DNA of 46,261 nucleotides from DASVLX01 sp035552275 (GTDB taxonomy: Bacteria; Actinomycetota; Actinomycetes; Mycobacteriales; Pseudonocardiaceae). The notes below the pieces were generated by a model that worked only from the letters and a program-made list of their open reading frames with translations, had not been told where the DNA came from and made no database searches. How positions within the stretch are numbered: position 1 is the stretch's first letter; every line of letters starts with the position of its first letter. Shown here one piece after another: positions 15,134 through 23,530 of the stretch. The position numbers were made by a program, and so were the translations under genes. The stretch covers positions 1 through 46,261 of the forward strand of contig DASZLR010000186.1 in assembly GCA_035552275.1 (NCBI GenBank), in the 5' to 3' direction.

Positions 15134-16867
15134 GTGGCTGGAGTGGACACCGCGTTCTGGGTAGGCCCGGACGACGCCCCGAACCGGTATCGACTGGAAA
15201 GCCAGTTCGGCGCCGGCGGCGAGGCTCAGTTGTGGAAGGCATCGCTTCCGGTCGCCGGCGAGATGGAGCCGGTCGCGGTGAAGGTGCTCCGCCCCGAGCG
15301 GATGGACGACTTTCACAAACTCAGCGCCCGCTGGCAGGAGCAGGCCGAACTGCTCCGCTTCGTCCGGCATCCCGGCGTCGTCGGCATTCGCGAGCATTTC
15401 GAGGGATCGCCGCCGCATCTCGCCGCCGGACTGGACGAGACTACCGGCCGCTCGCTGTACTTGGTGATGAACTGGGTCGACGGACAGTCGCTGCGCGACT
15501 GGATCCTGCTCAACCCCGGCGCGGACGGCTTGTTGCGCGGGTTGCTGCACCTGGAACAGCTCGCCGAGATCCTGGACTGGCTGCACTCCGGCCGCGCGAC
15601 GCCGTCCAACCGGGTCGTGGTGCACGGCGACCTCTCCCCCGGCAACGTCATGATCACCCCCGGCGGTCAGGCGACGCTGGTCGACTTCGGCCTGGTCCGG
15701 ATCGCCGCCACGCACCGCACCATGGAGGCCGCCGGCACACCCGGTTATGCGGCACCCGAAGTGTGGATGTCGGGTGAGTACAGTCCGGCCGCAGACCGGT
15801 ACGGATTCGGTGCGGTGGCGTACTTCCTGCTCACCGGCGACAAGCCGCCGTTCCGCGCCGCGGACATCCGCGAGGGCCTGTCCAGGGTGCCGCTGATCAA
15901 CCATCGCAGCCCGGAACGCCTGGACGAGCTGATGCGGATCTACAGCGAGGACCCGCGGCAGCGGCCGTCGCCGACCGAGTGGATTCGCACCCTGCGCACC
16001 ACCGCGACCACGTCCGCCCGGCCGACCGAAGTGGTCAGCCCACCGGTCGTCACGCCGGAATCGCTCTACCCGCCGGTCACCGTCCCGGCCGCGCCCCCGC
16101 TCGGACCGCCACCGCCGATGCCGCAGACCATGCCACCGATGGGTCCAGCCGTCGCTCCCCAGCCGGCCACTGGCCGGCGGAAGTGGCCGGTGTTGGTCGC
16201 GGTCGGCGTGGTGCTGGTGGCGGCCGTCGGCGTTGCCCTGGTTTTCGCGCTACGACCCAGTGGCACGCCGGCAGCGGCCGGCACGATCGGCGCGGCCGGA
16301 GCTGTGGTGTCCACTACGGACACCACGGACACCGCAGAAACATCCACATCCGACACGACGGACACCAGTACTGAGATCACCGACACCGGATCGTCTACAA
16401 CGGACTCTGGCGCGCCGGTCGCGGACGGCCCGCAGTACCTGTCCGACCTCACTCCGGTCGACCACGACCCGCAGGACTCCGGCGCCGAGAACGGCCAGTA
16501 CACCGCCAACGCCCAGCAGTACCTGCACGCGGTGGACGTGCCGGCGCAATGCGGCAGCGGTGTCTACGGCACCAACTGGGTGGACTACAACCTGGGCCGC
16601 AAGTTCACCACCTTCACCGCGACCGTCGCGCTCGCCGACACTGACGCGTCGGACTCGAAGGCGGTGTTCGTGCTCTACGCCGACGGCATCAAGATCAAAT
16701 CTGGCCCGCTCGTGCTCGGCCAGTCCACGCCGCTGAACGTGCCGGTCAAGGGCGTGCTCCGGCTGCGACTGGAAGCCGACAACACCAACTCCGGCCCCAG
16801 CGGATGCGCGGTGTCGGACAGCGACGCGACCGCCGACGTGGTGTGGGGCGACGCGCACATCTCCTGA
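15134..16867 (+). CDS. Membrane serine/threonine-type protein kinase with NPCBM-like extracellular domain
   Basis: The 577-residue protein has a kinase domain at about 20-275: Gly-rich GAGGEA (26-31), Lys50 of AVKVL, HGDLSPGN (164-171; HGD replaces the usual HRD), DFG (184-186) and APE (207-209). It should phosphorylate protein targets, though the non-RD catalytic loop suggests atypical control. A Pro-rich segment precedes one membrane helix at about 350-373. A Thr/Asp-rich stalk then leads to an extracellular region (about 435-577) resembling NPCBM carbohydrate-binding folds, from YLSDLTPVDHDPQDSG to CAVSDSDATADVVWGDAHIS. This suggests sensing of a cell-wall or extracellular sugar polymer. 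The GTG at 15134 is preferred (AGG upstream); GTG 15143 is possible. Confidence 0.88.
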   Translation: MAGVDTAFWVGPDDAPNRYRLESQFGAGGEAQLWKASLPVAGEMEPVAVKVLRPERMDDFHKLSARWQEQAELLRFVRHPGVVGIREHFEGSPPHLAAGLDETTGRSLYLVMNWVDGQSLRDWILLNPGADGLLRGLLHLEQLAEILDWLHSGRATPSNRVVVHGDLSPGNVMITPGGQATLVDFGLVRIAATHRTMEAAGTPGYAAPEVWMSGEYSPAADRYGFGAVAYFLLTGDKPPFRAADIREGLSRVPLINHRSPERLDELMRIYSEDPRQRPSPTEWIRTLRTTATTSARPTEVVSPPVVTPESLYPPVTVPAAPPLGPPPPMPQTMPPMGPAVAPQPATGRRKWPVLVAVGVVLVAAVGVALVFALRPSGTPAAAGTIGAAGAVVSTTDTTDTAETSTSDTTDTSTEITDTGSSTTDSGAPVADGPQYLSDLTPVDHDPQDSGAENGQYTANAQQYLHAVDVPAQCGSGVYGTNWVDYNLGRKFTTFTATVALADTDASDSKAVFVLYADGIKIKSGPLVLGQSTPLNVPVKGVLRLRLEADNTNSGPSGCAVSDSDATADVVWGDAHIS

Positions 16868-16881
16868 CGGATTGTGCCGGC

Positions 16882-17880
16882 TTATCCCGGCCCGAACGTG
16901 GTTCGGTTGTGCCCCAAGGTGATCAGTCCGCTCCGCCGGCCGTTCCAGGCATGGCCGCTGCCGTGGTATCGGCTCGTTTCGAACGACCAGTAGAGGTTCC
17001 CAGCGCACATCGAGCCGAGGGTGTCGAGATAGGCGCGCACGCCGGGATCGGCGTAACGACGACGAAGTCGATCGCACATGTCGGCGAGTTCCTGGTCCAC
17101 CTTCCTGATCATGTCGCCCAGCATGTCGACGGCCGTCTGAATATTCGGCGCGTGATATCGCAGCAGCGCGGACAGGGCGTTGAAATGCTCGCCCATCGCG
17201 TTCTCCCGGCGAAACGAGAACAGGTCGTTGGTGAGCATGATGTGCCGGACGGTGAGCTCACCTGCCGCAGCCAGCTCGTCGTCGGCCGCCAACTCATCGG
17301 TGAGATCCAGATCCAGCACATATTCCGCGCACACCACATAGGGCCGCAGCCCGACGCTGGACTGGCGAATCTCCAGACAGGTATCCAGCTCAGGCTGCTG
17401 TAGCCCGCTGCGAAGCCTGTTCTCCCGCAATACATCACGGAACCAGTCGCGCCAGGTTCGCACCCACCGCTGATAAACCCTCGACGGCATCCGCCGCCGC
17501 ATCGTGCCCAGGATGTCGATGAACGCGGGACCGTAGGGATGGTCAGCCATCCAGTCCGCGTTGATATCCGCGAAAAACGCCTGCCGCAGCACGGCGACAT
17601 CATCAACCTCGAACATCAATGACGACATGCGTGCGGAGTGCCGCACCGGCTCGGCGATGCCGCGCGCATAGATCAGCGAATCCCACATCGGATAACGGCA
17701 TTCCAGCATCGCGCGCATCGTCTCGGCGTCGGCGAACGGCAGGAATTTCCGCACCCAGGTGGCGTTGTCCTGGTAGATGGCCGGGTAGTCGGGGTTGATC
17801 GACGGCGACGTCCCGCAGGCGATCTCGCCGAGTTCAAAGCTGGTGCCGGAAAGCACTTTGACCGGAGTGCGCGGGGCCAT
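16882..17880 (-). CDS. Class I terpene synthase with non-canonical aspartate-rich motif
   Basis: The 332-residue protein has the class I terpene synthase landmarks: the effector Arg172 of RQSSVG, the NSE triad in NDLFSFRRE (218-226) and the C-terminal RY pair (304-305) of WSFETSRYHG. The first metal motif is unusual: EVDDVAV (91-97) has the two Asp but lacks the usual acidic residue three to four positions on. Length and the RY signature fit bacterial sesqui- or diterpene cyclases that convert a prenyl diphosphate to a cyclic hydrocarbon. No prenyltransferase or P450 lies next to it, so the product cannot be inferred. Start ATG 17880 (AGGGTGG upstream) is preferred over GTG 17895. It converges on the kinase gene with a 14-base gap. 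Confidence 0.85.
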   Translation of the reverse strand: MAPRTPVKVLSGTSFELGEIACGTSPSINPDYPAIYQDNATWVRKFLPFADAETMRAMLECRYPMWDSLIYARGIAEPVRHSARMSSLMFEVDDVAVLRQAFFADINADWMADHPYGPAFIDILGTMRRRMPSRVYQRWVRTWRDWFRDVLRENRLRSGLQQPELDTCLEIRQSSVGLRPYVVCAEYVLDLDLTDELAADDELAAAGELTVRHIMLTNDLFSFRRENAMGEHFNALSALLRYHAPNIQTAVDMLGDMIRKVDQELADMCDRLRRRYADPGVRAYLDTLGSMCAGNLYWSFETSRYHGSGHAWNGRRSGLITLGHNRTTFGPG

Positions 17881-17974
17881 GCTTCCACCCTGCACCCGAC
17901 CGCATCGAGCGGCACAGGTCCATGCGGGTGCCGGGAGCGGTCCCGATCGAGTCAGGGTCGGTGACCGAAAGTGG

Positions 17975-18727
17975 TCACCGGGCGCGGAGGTTGAGCTCGA
18001 ACGAATACCGGGACGCTCGATAGATGTGCGAGCCGTGCTCGATGGCGCGGTCGTGGCTGTCGAACGCGGTGCGCTCCATGGTCAGCAGCGGCGCGCCCTT
18101 CGTCTCGTGCAACAACTTGGCCTCGGCCGTGGTGGCGCTGCGCGCGCCAATCGTCTGGATCGCCGCGTGCGGCCGAATCCCCCGCGCGCGCAACAGCTGG
18201 TAGAGACCCTGTTCCTGCAACGCCTCAGTGGGCAGGTCGAGCAGGGCCACCGGCAGGTAGTTGGTCATCCGGGCGATCGGCTCGTCGTTCGCGCAACGTA
18301 GCCGCTGCAACACGATCACCCGGTCGCCGTCATCGATACCCAGCGCCGTCGCGACCGTGGACGTGGCCGGCTCAACCGTGTTGGACAGCACCACGGTGGT
18401 CGGTTTCTGGCCGCTGCCGGCCAGGTCTTCGTACAGGCTGGTCAGTTCGATCGGCCGACGGAACTTCGCCTGCACCACCTGAGTCCCGACGCCCCGCTTG
18501 CGCACCAGCAGCCCCTTGTCCACCAGGTACTGCAAGGCCTGCCGCATCGTCGGCCGGGAGAGGCCGAGCTGTCTGGCGAGCTCGATCTCGTTGTCCAGTC
18601 GCTCCCCCGCGGCGATCCGGCCCGACTCGATCGCCTGCTCAAGATGTTGCGCCACCTGGAAATACAGTGGGACAGGGCTCCTCGGGTCGACCGTGACGAG
18701 TCCGCTGATCTGGTCCACCGGGTCCAT
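17975..18727 (-). CDS. iolR: GntR-family regulator with UTRA domain, probable repressor of the inositol locus
   Basis: The 250-residue protein has a winged helix-turn-helix at about 18-88 (PLYFQVAQHLEQAIESGRI and LARQLGLSRPTMRQALQYLV). An effector-binding UTRA domain follows (from about 100), with the usual RLRCANDEPIARMTNYLP and HGSHIYRASRYSFELNLR ends. HutC/UTRA regulators bind small catabolites and lose DNA affinity. Its position, divergent from the inositol operon across a 164-base gap with inverted-repeat candidate operators, suggests it controls that operon. The symbol follows its role and location; the Bacillus IolR is from a different family (DeoR), so this is a functional analogue rather than an orthologue. 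Confidence 0.8.
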   Translation of the reverse strand: MDPVDQISGLVTVDPRSPVPLYFQVAQHLEQAIESGRIAAGERLDNEIELARQLGLSRPTMRQALQYLVDKGLLVRKRGVGTQVVQAKFRRPIELTSLYEDLAGSGQKPTTVVLSNTVEPATSTVATALGIDDGDRVIVLQRLRCANDEPIARMTNYLPVALLDLPTEALQEQGLYQLLRARGIRPHAAIQTIGARSATTAEAKLLHETKGAPLLTMERTAFDSHDRAIEHGSHIYRASRYSFELNLRAR

Positions 18728-18790
18728 CCCCTCGTGCTTGCCGGTCCGTTCGTCGCTATGACAGTACTACCTGACCAACGGTGAGGTAAA

Positions 18791-18837
18791 TATGTCAGGA
18801 CATACGGTTGACTTCGAGTTGCGGGTGGAGTTACATA
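18791..18837 (+). promoter_or_regulatory. Candidate operator and sigma-70-like promoter of the iol operon
   Basis: TATGTCAGGACATA (18791-18804) is a perfect inverted repeat with six-base arms and a two-base centre. Directly after it come TTGACT (18808-18813) and TACATA (18832-18837) at an 18-base spacing, a good -35/-10 pair upstream of iolC. A related half-site, TATGAC, lies at 18757-18762, on the regulator's side of the gap. A repressor bound here would cover the -35 element. AAGGAG at 18877-18882 then serves the iolC start. Confidence 0.55.
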
Positions 18838-18891
18838 AGTCACGCCGCACCTGTGACCGGCGGCACAAAGATCGCGAAGGAGCGAGCCGAC

Positions 18892-19863
18892 GTGAGTCCG
18901 TACGAGGTGCTGACCATGGGCCGGATCGGGGTCGACATCTACCCGCTCCAGGTCGGCGTCGGCCTCGATGAGGTCGAGACGTTCGCCAAGTACCTCGGTG
19001 GCAGCCCGACCAACGTCGCGGTCGCCGCCGCCCGGCACGGTCGCCGATCCGCGGTGATCACCCGGACCGGCCACGACCCGTTCGGCCGGTTCCTGCATCG
19101 CGCGCTGCGCGGCTACGGCGTGGACGACCGCTACGTCACCGCCGTCGACGGCCTGCCCACCCCGGTGACGTTCTGCGAACTGTTCCCACCCGACGACTTT
19201 CCGATCTACTTCTACCGCTTCCCCAAGGCGCCCGACCTGGAGATCAACCCCGACGAACTCGACTATGACGCGATCCGGTCGGCCGGCGTGTTCTGGGTGA
19301 CGGTCACCGGACTGTGTATGGAGCCGAGCCGGTCGGCGACGCTGGCGGCGCTGGAAGCACGCGGCAAAGCCGGGATCACCGTGCTGGACCTGGACTACCG
19401 GCCGATGTTCTGGTCGTCCCGGCAGGAGGCGCGCCATTGGGTCCGCCAGGCGCTGCCGCACGCCACCGTCGCCGTCGGCAACCGCGAGGAATGCGATGTC
19501 GCGGTCGCCGAACAAGAACCGCGCGCGGCCGCCAAGGCGCTGCGCGAGTCCGGAGTGGACCTCGCGGTGGTCAAGCAGGGTCCGCGCGGGGTGCTCGCGG
19601 TCGACTCGTCCGGCTCCGTCGAGGTGCCGCCGGTGCCGGTGCGGGTGCTCAACGGGCTCGGCGCCGGCGACGCGTTCGGCGGCGCGCTGTGCCATGGCCT
19701 GTTGTCCGGCTGGGACACCCAGCAGGTGATGCGGTTCGCCAACGCGGCCGGCGCGATCGTCGCGTCCCGGCTGGCCTGCTCCGACGCGATGCCCGACGCC
19801 GCCGAGGTCGAGGCGGTTGTCCGGGAGATCAGGGAGACCACGGATGCTGCAGACGTTCGCTGA
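18892..19863 (+). CDS. iolC: 5-dehydro-2-deoxygluconokinase (PfkB family)
   Basis: The 323-residue protein is a PfkB sugar kinase: KYLGGSPTNVAVAAARHG near the N-terminus, LDLDYRPMFW in the middle and NGLGAGDAFGGAL with the GAGD anion hole and catalytic Asp near the C-terminus. In the inositol pathway it phosphorylates 2-deoxy-5-keto-D-gluconate. The GTG at 18892 follows AAGGAG by nine bases and gives a typical length. It is the first gene of the operon and overlaps the aldolase gene by 20 bases. In many bacteria this kinase is fused to an aldolase; here the two are separate but overlapping. Confidence 0.9.
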   Translation: MSPYEVLTMGRIGVDIYPLQVGVGLDEVETFAKYLGGSPTNVAVAAARHGRRSAVITRTGHDPFGRFLHRALRGYGVDDRYVTAVDGLPTPVTFCELFPPDDFPIYFYRFPKAPDLEINPDELDYDAIRSAGVFWVTVTGLCMEPSRSATLAALEARGKAGITVLDLDYRPMFWSSRQEARHWVRQALPHATVAVGNREECDVAVAEQEPRAAAKALRESGVDLAVVKQGPRGVLAVDSSGSVEVPPVPVRVLNGLGAGDAFGGALCHGLLSGWDTQQVMRFANAAGAIVASRLACSDAMPDAAEVEAVVREIRETTDAADVR

Positions 19864-20719
19864 CCGGGTAGCGGAGATCATCCAGATCCGGGCGCAATCC
19901 CCCGGCATGATCGCGGAGCGGGCCGCCGCCCGCCGACGGACACCCCGCCCGTCCCGCCGGCTGGTGCTGGTCGCGGCCGACCATCCGGCTCGGGGCGCAC
20001 TGCGCGCCGGATCGCGACCGATGGCCATGGCCGACCGCGCCGACCTGCTGGAACGGCTGTCCATCGCGCTGTCCCGGCCCGGTGTGCACGGCGTGCTCGG
20101 CACGGCCGACATCCTGGAGGACCTGCTGTTGCTCGGCGCGCTCGACAACAAGATCGTGATCGGCTCGATGAACCGGGGCGGCCTGGCCGGCACCGTGTTC
20201 GAGATCGACGACCGGTTCACCGGCTACGACGTGCCGGCGATCGCGGCGATGGGTTTCGACGGCGGCAAGATGCTGTTCCGCATCGACCCGCAGGACCCGG
20301 CCACCGCGCCGACCATGCAGGCCTGCGCGGGCGCCATCACCACGCTGGCCCGGCACCGGCTGATGGCGATGATCGAGCCGTTCCTGTCGCACCGTGTCGA
20401 CGGGCACGTCCGCAACGATCTCGGCCCCGAAGCGATGACCCGCGCCATCGCGGTCGCCTCCGGGCTCGGCGCGACCTCGGCCTACACCTGGCTGAAAGTG
20501 CCGGTGGTGGAGGACATGGAGCAGGTGATGGCCGCTTCCACGCTGCCCGCGCTACTACTGGGTGGCGAGGTGTCGGCCGATCCGGACGCGACCTTCACCG
20601 CCTGGCAGAAAGCCCTGCGCCTGCCGACCGTCCGCGGCATCATCGCCGGCCGGTCGCTGCTGTACCCGTCCGACGACGACGTGGCCGGCGCTGTCGACAC
20701 CGCCGCGAACCTGGTCTGA
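19844..20719 (+). CDS. Probable deoxy-5-ketogluconate-6-phosphate aldolase (Cgl0159-type beta/alpha-8 barrel)
   Basis: The 291-residue protein starts with an ATG at 19844 after GGGAGA and contains RLVLVAADHPARGALRAG, HGVLGTADILEDLLLLGALDNKIVIGSMNRGGLAG and AYTWLKVPVV. This resembles the (beta/alpha)8 family seen in actinobacterial inositol clusters (the Cgl0159 type), related to class I aldolases with a Schiff-base Lys, which may be the Lys of WLKVPVV. Its position right after iolC, the missing IolJ step, suggests cleavage of 2-deoxy-5-keto-gluconate 6-phosphate to malonic semialdehyde and DHAP. The family link is seen; the reaction is inferred from context. Confidence 0.78.
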   Translation: MLQTFADRVAEIIQIRAQSPGMIAERAAARRRTPRPSRRLVLVAADHPARGALRAGSRPMAMADRADLLERLSIALSRPGVHGVLGTADILEDLLLLGALDNKIVIGSMNRGGLAGTVFEIDDRFTGYDVPAIAAMGFDGGKMLFRIDPQDPATAPTMQACAGAITTLARHRLMAMIEPFLSHRVDGHVRNDLGPEAMTRAIAVASGLGATSAYTWLKVPVVEDMEQVMAASTLPALLLGGEVSADPDATFTAWQKALRLPTVRGIIAGRSLLYPSDDDVAGAVDTAANLV

Positions 20720-20733
20720 GGGAGGAACTTCCG

Positions 20734-21612
20734 GTGCCCAACAGCAAGCTTCACCTGCCCGCCGGCAGCACCGCCGAGGACGGCTGGTCGCTGGTGATCA
20801 CCCCGGAGACGGCCGGCTGGACGTACTCCGGGCTGCGGGTGCTCGACCTGGCGGCCGGTCAATCACGGCGACTGTCCACCGGTGAGGACGAGGTGCTGGT
20901 GCTGCCGCTGTCCGGCTCGTGCTCGGTGACCTGCGAGGGCGAGACCTTCGAACTCGCCGGCCGCGCCAACGTGTTCTCGGGCGTGAGCGATTTCGCTTAC
21001 CTGCCCAGGGATGCGACGGCGACGGTCAGCAGCGCGGCGGGCGCGAAACTCGCCCTACCGGCGGCCCGCGCCCAGCATCGGCTCACGCCCCGATACGCAC
21101 CGGCCGAACAGGTGCCGGTGGAACTGCGCGGGGCCGGGCAGTGCAGCCGGCAGGTGAACAACTTCTGCACCCCGGAGTCGTTCGACGCGGACCAGTTGAT
21201 CGCCTGCGAGGTGCTGACCCCGGCCGGCAACTGGTCCTCCTATCCGCCGCACAAGCACGACGAGGACCGGCCCGGCGAAGCGGTTCTCGAAGAGATCTAC
21301 TACTTCGAGGTCGCCGGCGGTCCGGGCGGGCCAGGCGTGGGTTATCAGCGCGCGTACGGCCATCCCGGCAAGGAAATCGACGTGCTCGCCGAAGTCCGCT
21401 CCGGCGACTCCGTGCTGCTGCCGCACGGCTGGCACGGGCCGTCGATGGCCGCGCCCGGCAACCATCTCTACTACCTCAACGTGATGGCCGGCCCCGGCAG
21501 CGAGCGCGCCTGGCTGGTCTGCGACGACCCGGCGCACGGCTGGGTCCGGGAAACCTGGCGCGACCAGGCGATCGACCCCCGGCTGCCGCTGACCCAGGCG
21601 GTGCGGCGATGA
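20734..21612 (+). CDS. iolB: 5-deoxy-glucuronate isomerase
   Basis: The 292-residue protein has the IolB double-cupin pattern: DEVLVLPLSGSCSVTCEGE early, and SSYPPHKHDED (His173, His175), EEIYYFEV and LPHGWHGPSMAAPGNHLYYLNVMAGP later. These provide the metal-binding His and Glu residues. The enzyme converts 5-deoxy-glucuronate to 2-deoxy-5-keto-gluconate. A strong GGGAGGA site precedes the GTG at 20734. The stop overlaps the iolD start (ATGA). Confidence 0.93.
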   Translation: MPNSKLHLPAGSTAEDGWSLVITPETAGWTYSGLRVLDLAAGQSRRLSTGEDEVLVLPLSGSCSVTCEGETFELAGRANVFSGVSDFAYLPRDATATVSSAAGAKLALPAARAQHRLTPRYAPAEQVPVELRGAGQCSRQVNNFCTPESFDADQLIACEVLTPAGNWSSYPPHKHDEDRPGEAVLEEIYYFEVAGGPGGPGVGYQRAYGHPGKEIDVLAEVRSGDSVLLPHGWHGPSMAAPGNHLYYLNVMAGPGSERAWLVCDDPAHGWVRETWRDQAIDPRLPLTQAVRR

Positions 21613-23513
21613 CCGGAACAGTTCGGCTGACGGTCGCACAGGCGCTGGTGAGGTTCCTGGCCAACCAGTGGACGGAGCGCGACGGCCGGGAACAGCGGCT
21701 GATCGCCGGCTGCTTCGGCATCTTCGGCCACGGCAATGTGGCCGGCGTCGGGCAGGCTCTTCTTCAGGCACAGGTGCAGGCGCGCGAGTCCGGTATCGGT
21801 CACGAACCGGTGGACATGCCGTATTACTTGGCGCGGAACGAGCAGGGCATGGTGCACGCGGCGGTCGGCTTCGCCCGGATGCGCGACCGACTGTCCACTT
21901 TCGCCTGCACGGCCTCGATCGGCCCCGGTTCGACCAACATGGTCACCGGCGCGGCACTGGCCACCATCAACCGGATTCCGGTGCTGTTGCTGCCCAGCGA
22001 CATCTTCGCCACCCGCGCGCCCGATCCGGTGTTGCAGCAACTGGAGGACCCGCGCTCGGCCGACGTCTCGGTCAATGACGCGTTCCGACCGGTGTCGAAG
22101 TACTGGGACCGGATCAATCGGCCCGAACAGCTGATTTCGGCCGCGCTCAGGGCAATGCGGGTGCTGGCCGATCCGGTGGACACCGGCGCCGTCACGCTGT
22201 GCCTGCCGCAGGACGTGCAGGCCGAGGCGTTCGACTGGCCGGTCGAGTTCTTCCGCGAGCGGGTCTGGCATGTCGGCCGGCCGGTGCCCGAGCCAGCCGC
22301 GCTGGCCCGCGCCGCCGAGGTGTTGAGGTCCGCGAAGCGGCCGCTGATCGTGGCCGGCGGCGGGGTGATCTACGCCCAGGCCACCGAGGAACTGCGGTCT
22401 TTCGCCGCGGCCACCGGCATTCCGGTCGCGGACACCCAGGCCGGCAAGGGCGCGCTGCGCTGGGACCACCCGTGCGCGGTCGGCGGCATCGGCTCGACCG
22501 GCACCAAGGCCGCCGACACGCTCGCCAGGGAAGCCGACGTGGTGCTCGGCATCGGCACCCGGTACAGCGATTTCACCACCGCCAGCCACACCGTTTTCGC
22601 CAACCCGGACGTCCGGTTCGTCAACCTCAATGTGGCCGCCTTCGACGCCGCCAAGCAGTCGGCCACCATGCTGGTCGCGGACGCGAAAGCCGGCCTCACC
22701 GCGCTGGCCCAGGAACTGCGCGGCTGGGAAGTCGCGTCCGAGTACCGGGCCAGGACAGCGGAACTGGCCGCGGAATGGGCGCGGATCACCGACGAGTGCT
22801 ACCACCGCGAGCATGCTCCGCTGCCCGCGCAGACCGCGATCCTCGGCGCGCTCAACGACCTGGTCGGCGAGCGGGACGTGGTGATCAACGCGGCCGGCAG
22901 CATGCCCGGCGACCTGCAGATGCTGTGGCGGGCCACCGACCCCAAGCAGTACCACGTCGAGTACGGCTACTCCTGCATGGGCTACGAGGTGGCCGCCGGG
23001 CTCGGCGTCAAGCTGGCCGACCCGAGCCGCGAGGTGTTCGTGCTGGTCGGCGACGGCTCGTACCTGATGATGGCCCAGGAGATCGTCACGATGGTCTCCG
23101 AGGGCCTGAAGGTGATCATCGTGCTGGTGCAGAACCACGGCTTCGCGTCGATCGGCGCACTGTCGGAATCGCTTGGCTCGCAACGGTTCGGCACCAGCTA
23201 CCGGTTCCGCGACCCGACCTCCGGGCTGCTGGACGGCCAGCGATTGCCGGTGGACCTGGCCGCCAACGCGGCCAGCCTGGGCGCGACCGTGCTGCGCGCG
23301 GCCGGCGTCGGCGAGTTCCGCGACGCCATCAAGCAGGCGAAGGACAACCCGACCACCACCGTGGTGCACGTGGAGACCGACCTGTACTCGCCCAATCCGC
23401 CCGGCCAGGCTTGGTGGGACGTTCCGGTCGCGCAGGTGTCCGAACTGGACTCCACCAGAATCGCCCACGACCAGTACTCCGAAGCCAAGCGCGGCCAGCG
23501 CCACTACCTGTAG
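21609..23513 (+). CDS. iolD: 3D-(3,5/4)-trihydroxycyclohexane-1,2-dione acylhydrolase (thiamine diphosphate-dependent)
   Basis: The 634-residue protein is a ThDP enzyme of the acetolactate-synthase superfamily, with a catalytic Glu78 in ARNEQGMVHAAVGFARM, GPGSTNMVTGAALATINRIPVL, and the ThDP-binding GDG (481-483) to QN (508-509). It opens the inositol-derived ring to give 5-deoxy-glucuronate. The length and motifs match IolD closely. Its ATG (21609) overlaps the iolB stop. It is followed after 17 bases by iolA. Confidence 0.94.
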   Translation: MTGTVRLTVAQALVRFLANQWTERDGREQRLIAGCFGIFGHGNVAGVGQALLQAQVQARESGIGHEPVDMPYYLARNEQGMVHAAVGFARMRDRLSTFACTASIGPGSTNMVTGAALATINRIPVLLLPSDIFATRAPDPVLQQLEDPRSADVSVNDAFRPVSKYWDRINRPEQLISAALRAMRVLADPVDTGAVTLCLPQDVQAEAFDWPVEFFRERVWHVGRPVPEPAALARAAEVLRSAKRPLIVAGGGVIYAQATEELRSFAAATGIPVADTQAGKGALRWDHPCAVGGIGSTGTKAADTLAREADVVLGIGTRYSDFTTASHTVFANPDVRFVNLNVAAFDAAKQSATMLVADAKAGLTALAQELRGWEVASEYRARTAELAAEWARITDECYHREHAPLPAQTAILGALNDLVGERDVVINAAGSMPGDLQMLWRATDPKQYHVEYGYSCMGYEVAAGLGVKLADPSREVFVLVGDGSYLMMAQEIVTMVSEGLKVIIVLVQNHGFASIGALSESLGSQRFGTSYRFRDPTSGLLDGQRLPVDLAANAASLGATVLRAAGVGEFRDAIKQAKDNPTTTVVHVETDLYSPNPPGQAWWDVPVAQVSELDSTRIAHDQYSEAKRGQRHYL

Positions 23514-23530
23514 AGAGCGAGGCGCCTGAC

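Noticed and set aside
21471..23504. A 677-codon open frame antisense to iolD, and a similar one at 26855-28897
   Set aside because: Both are low-complexity, His/Gln/Arg-rich shadows of strongly recognised genes.
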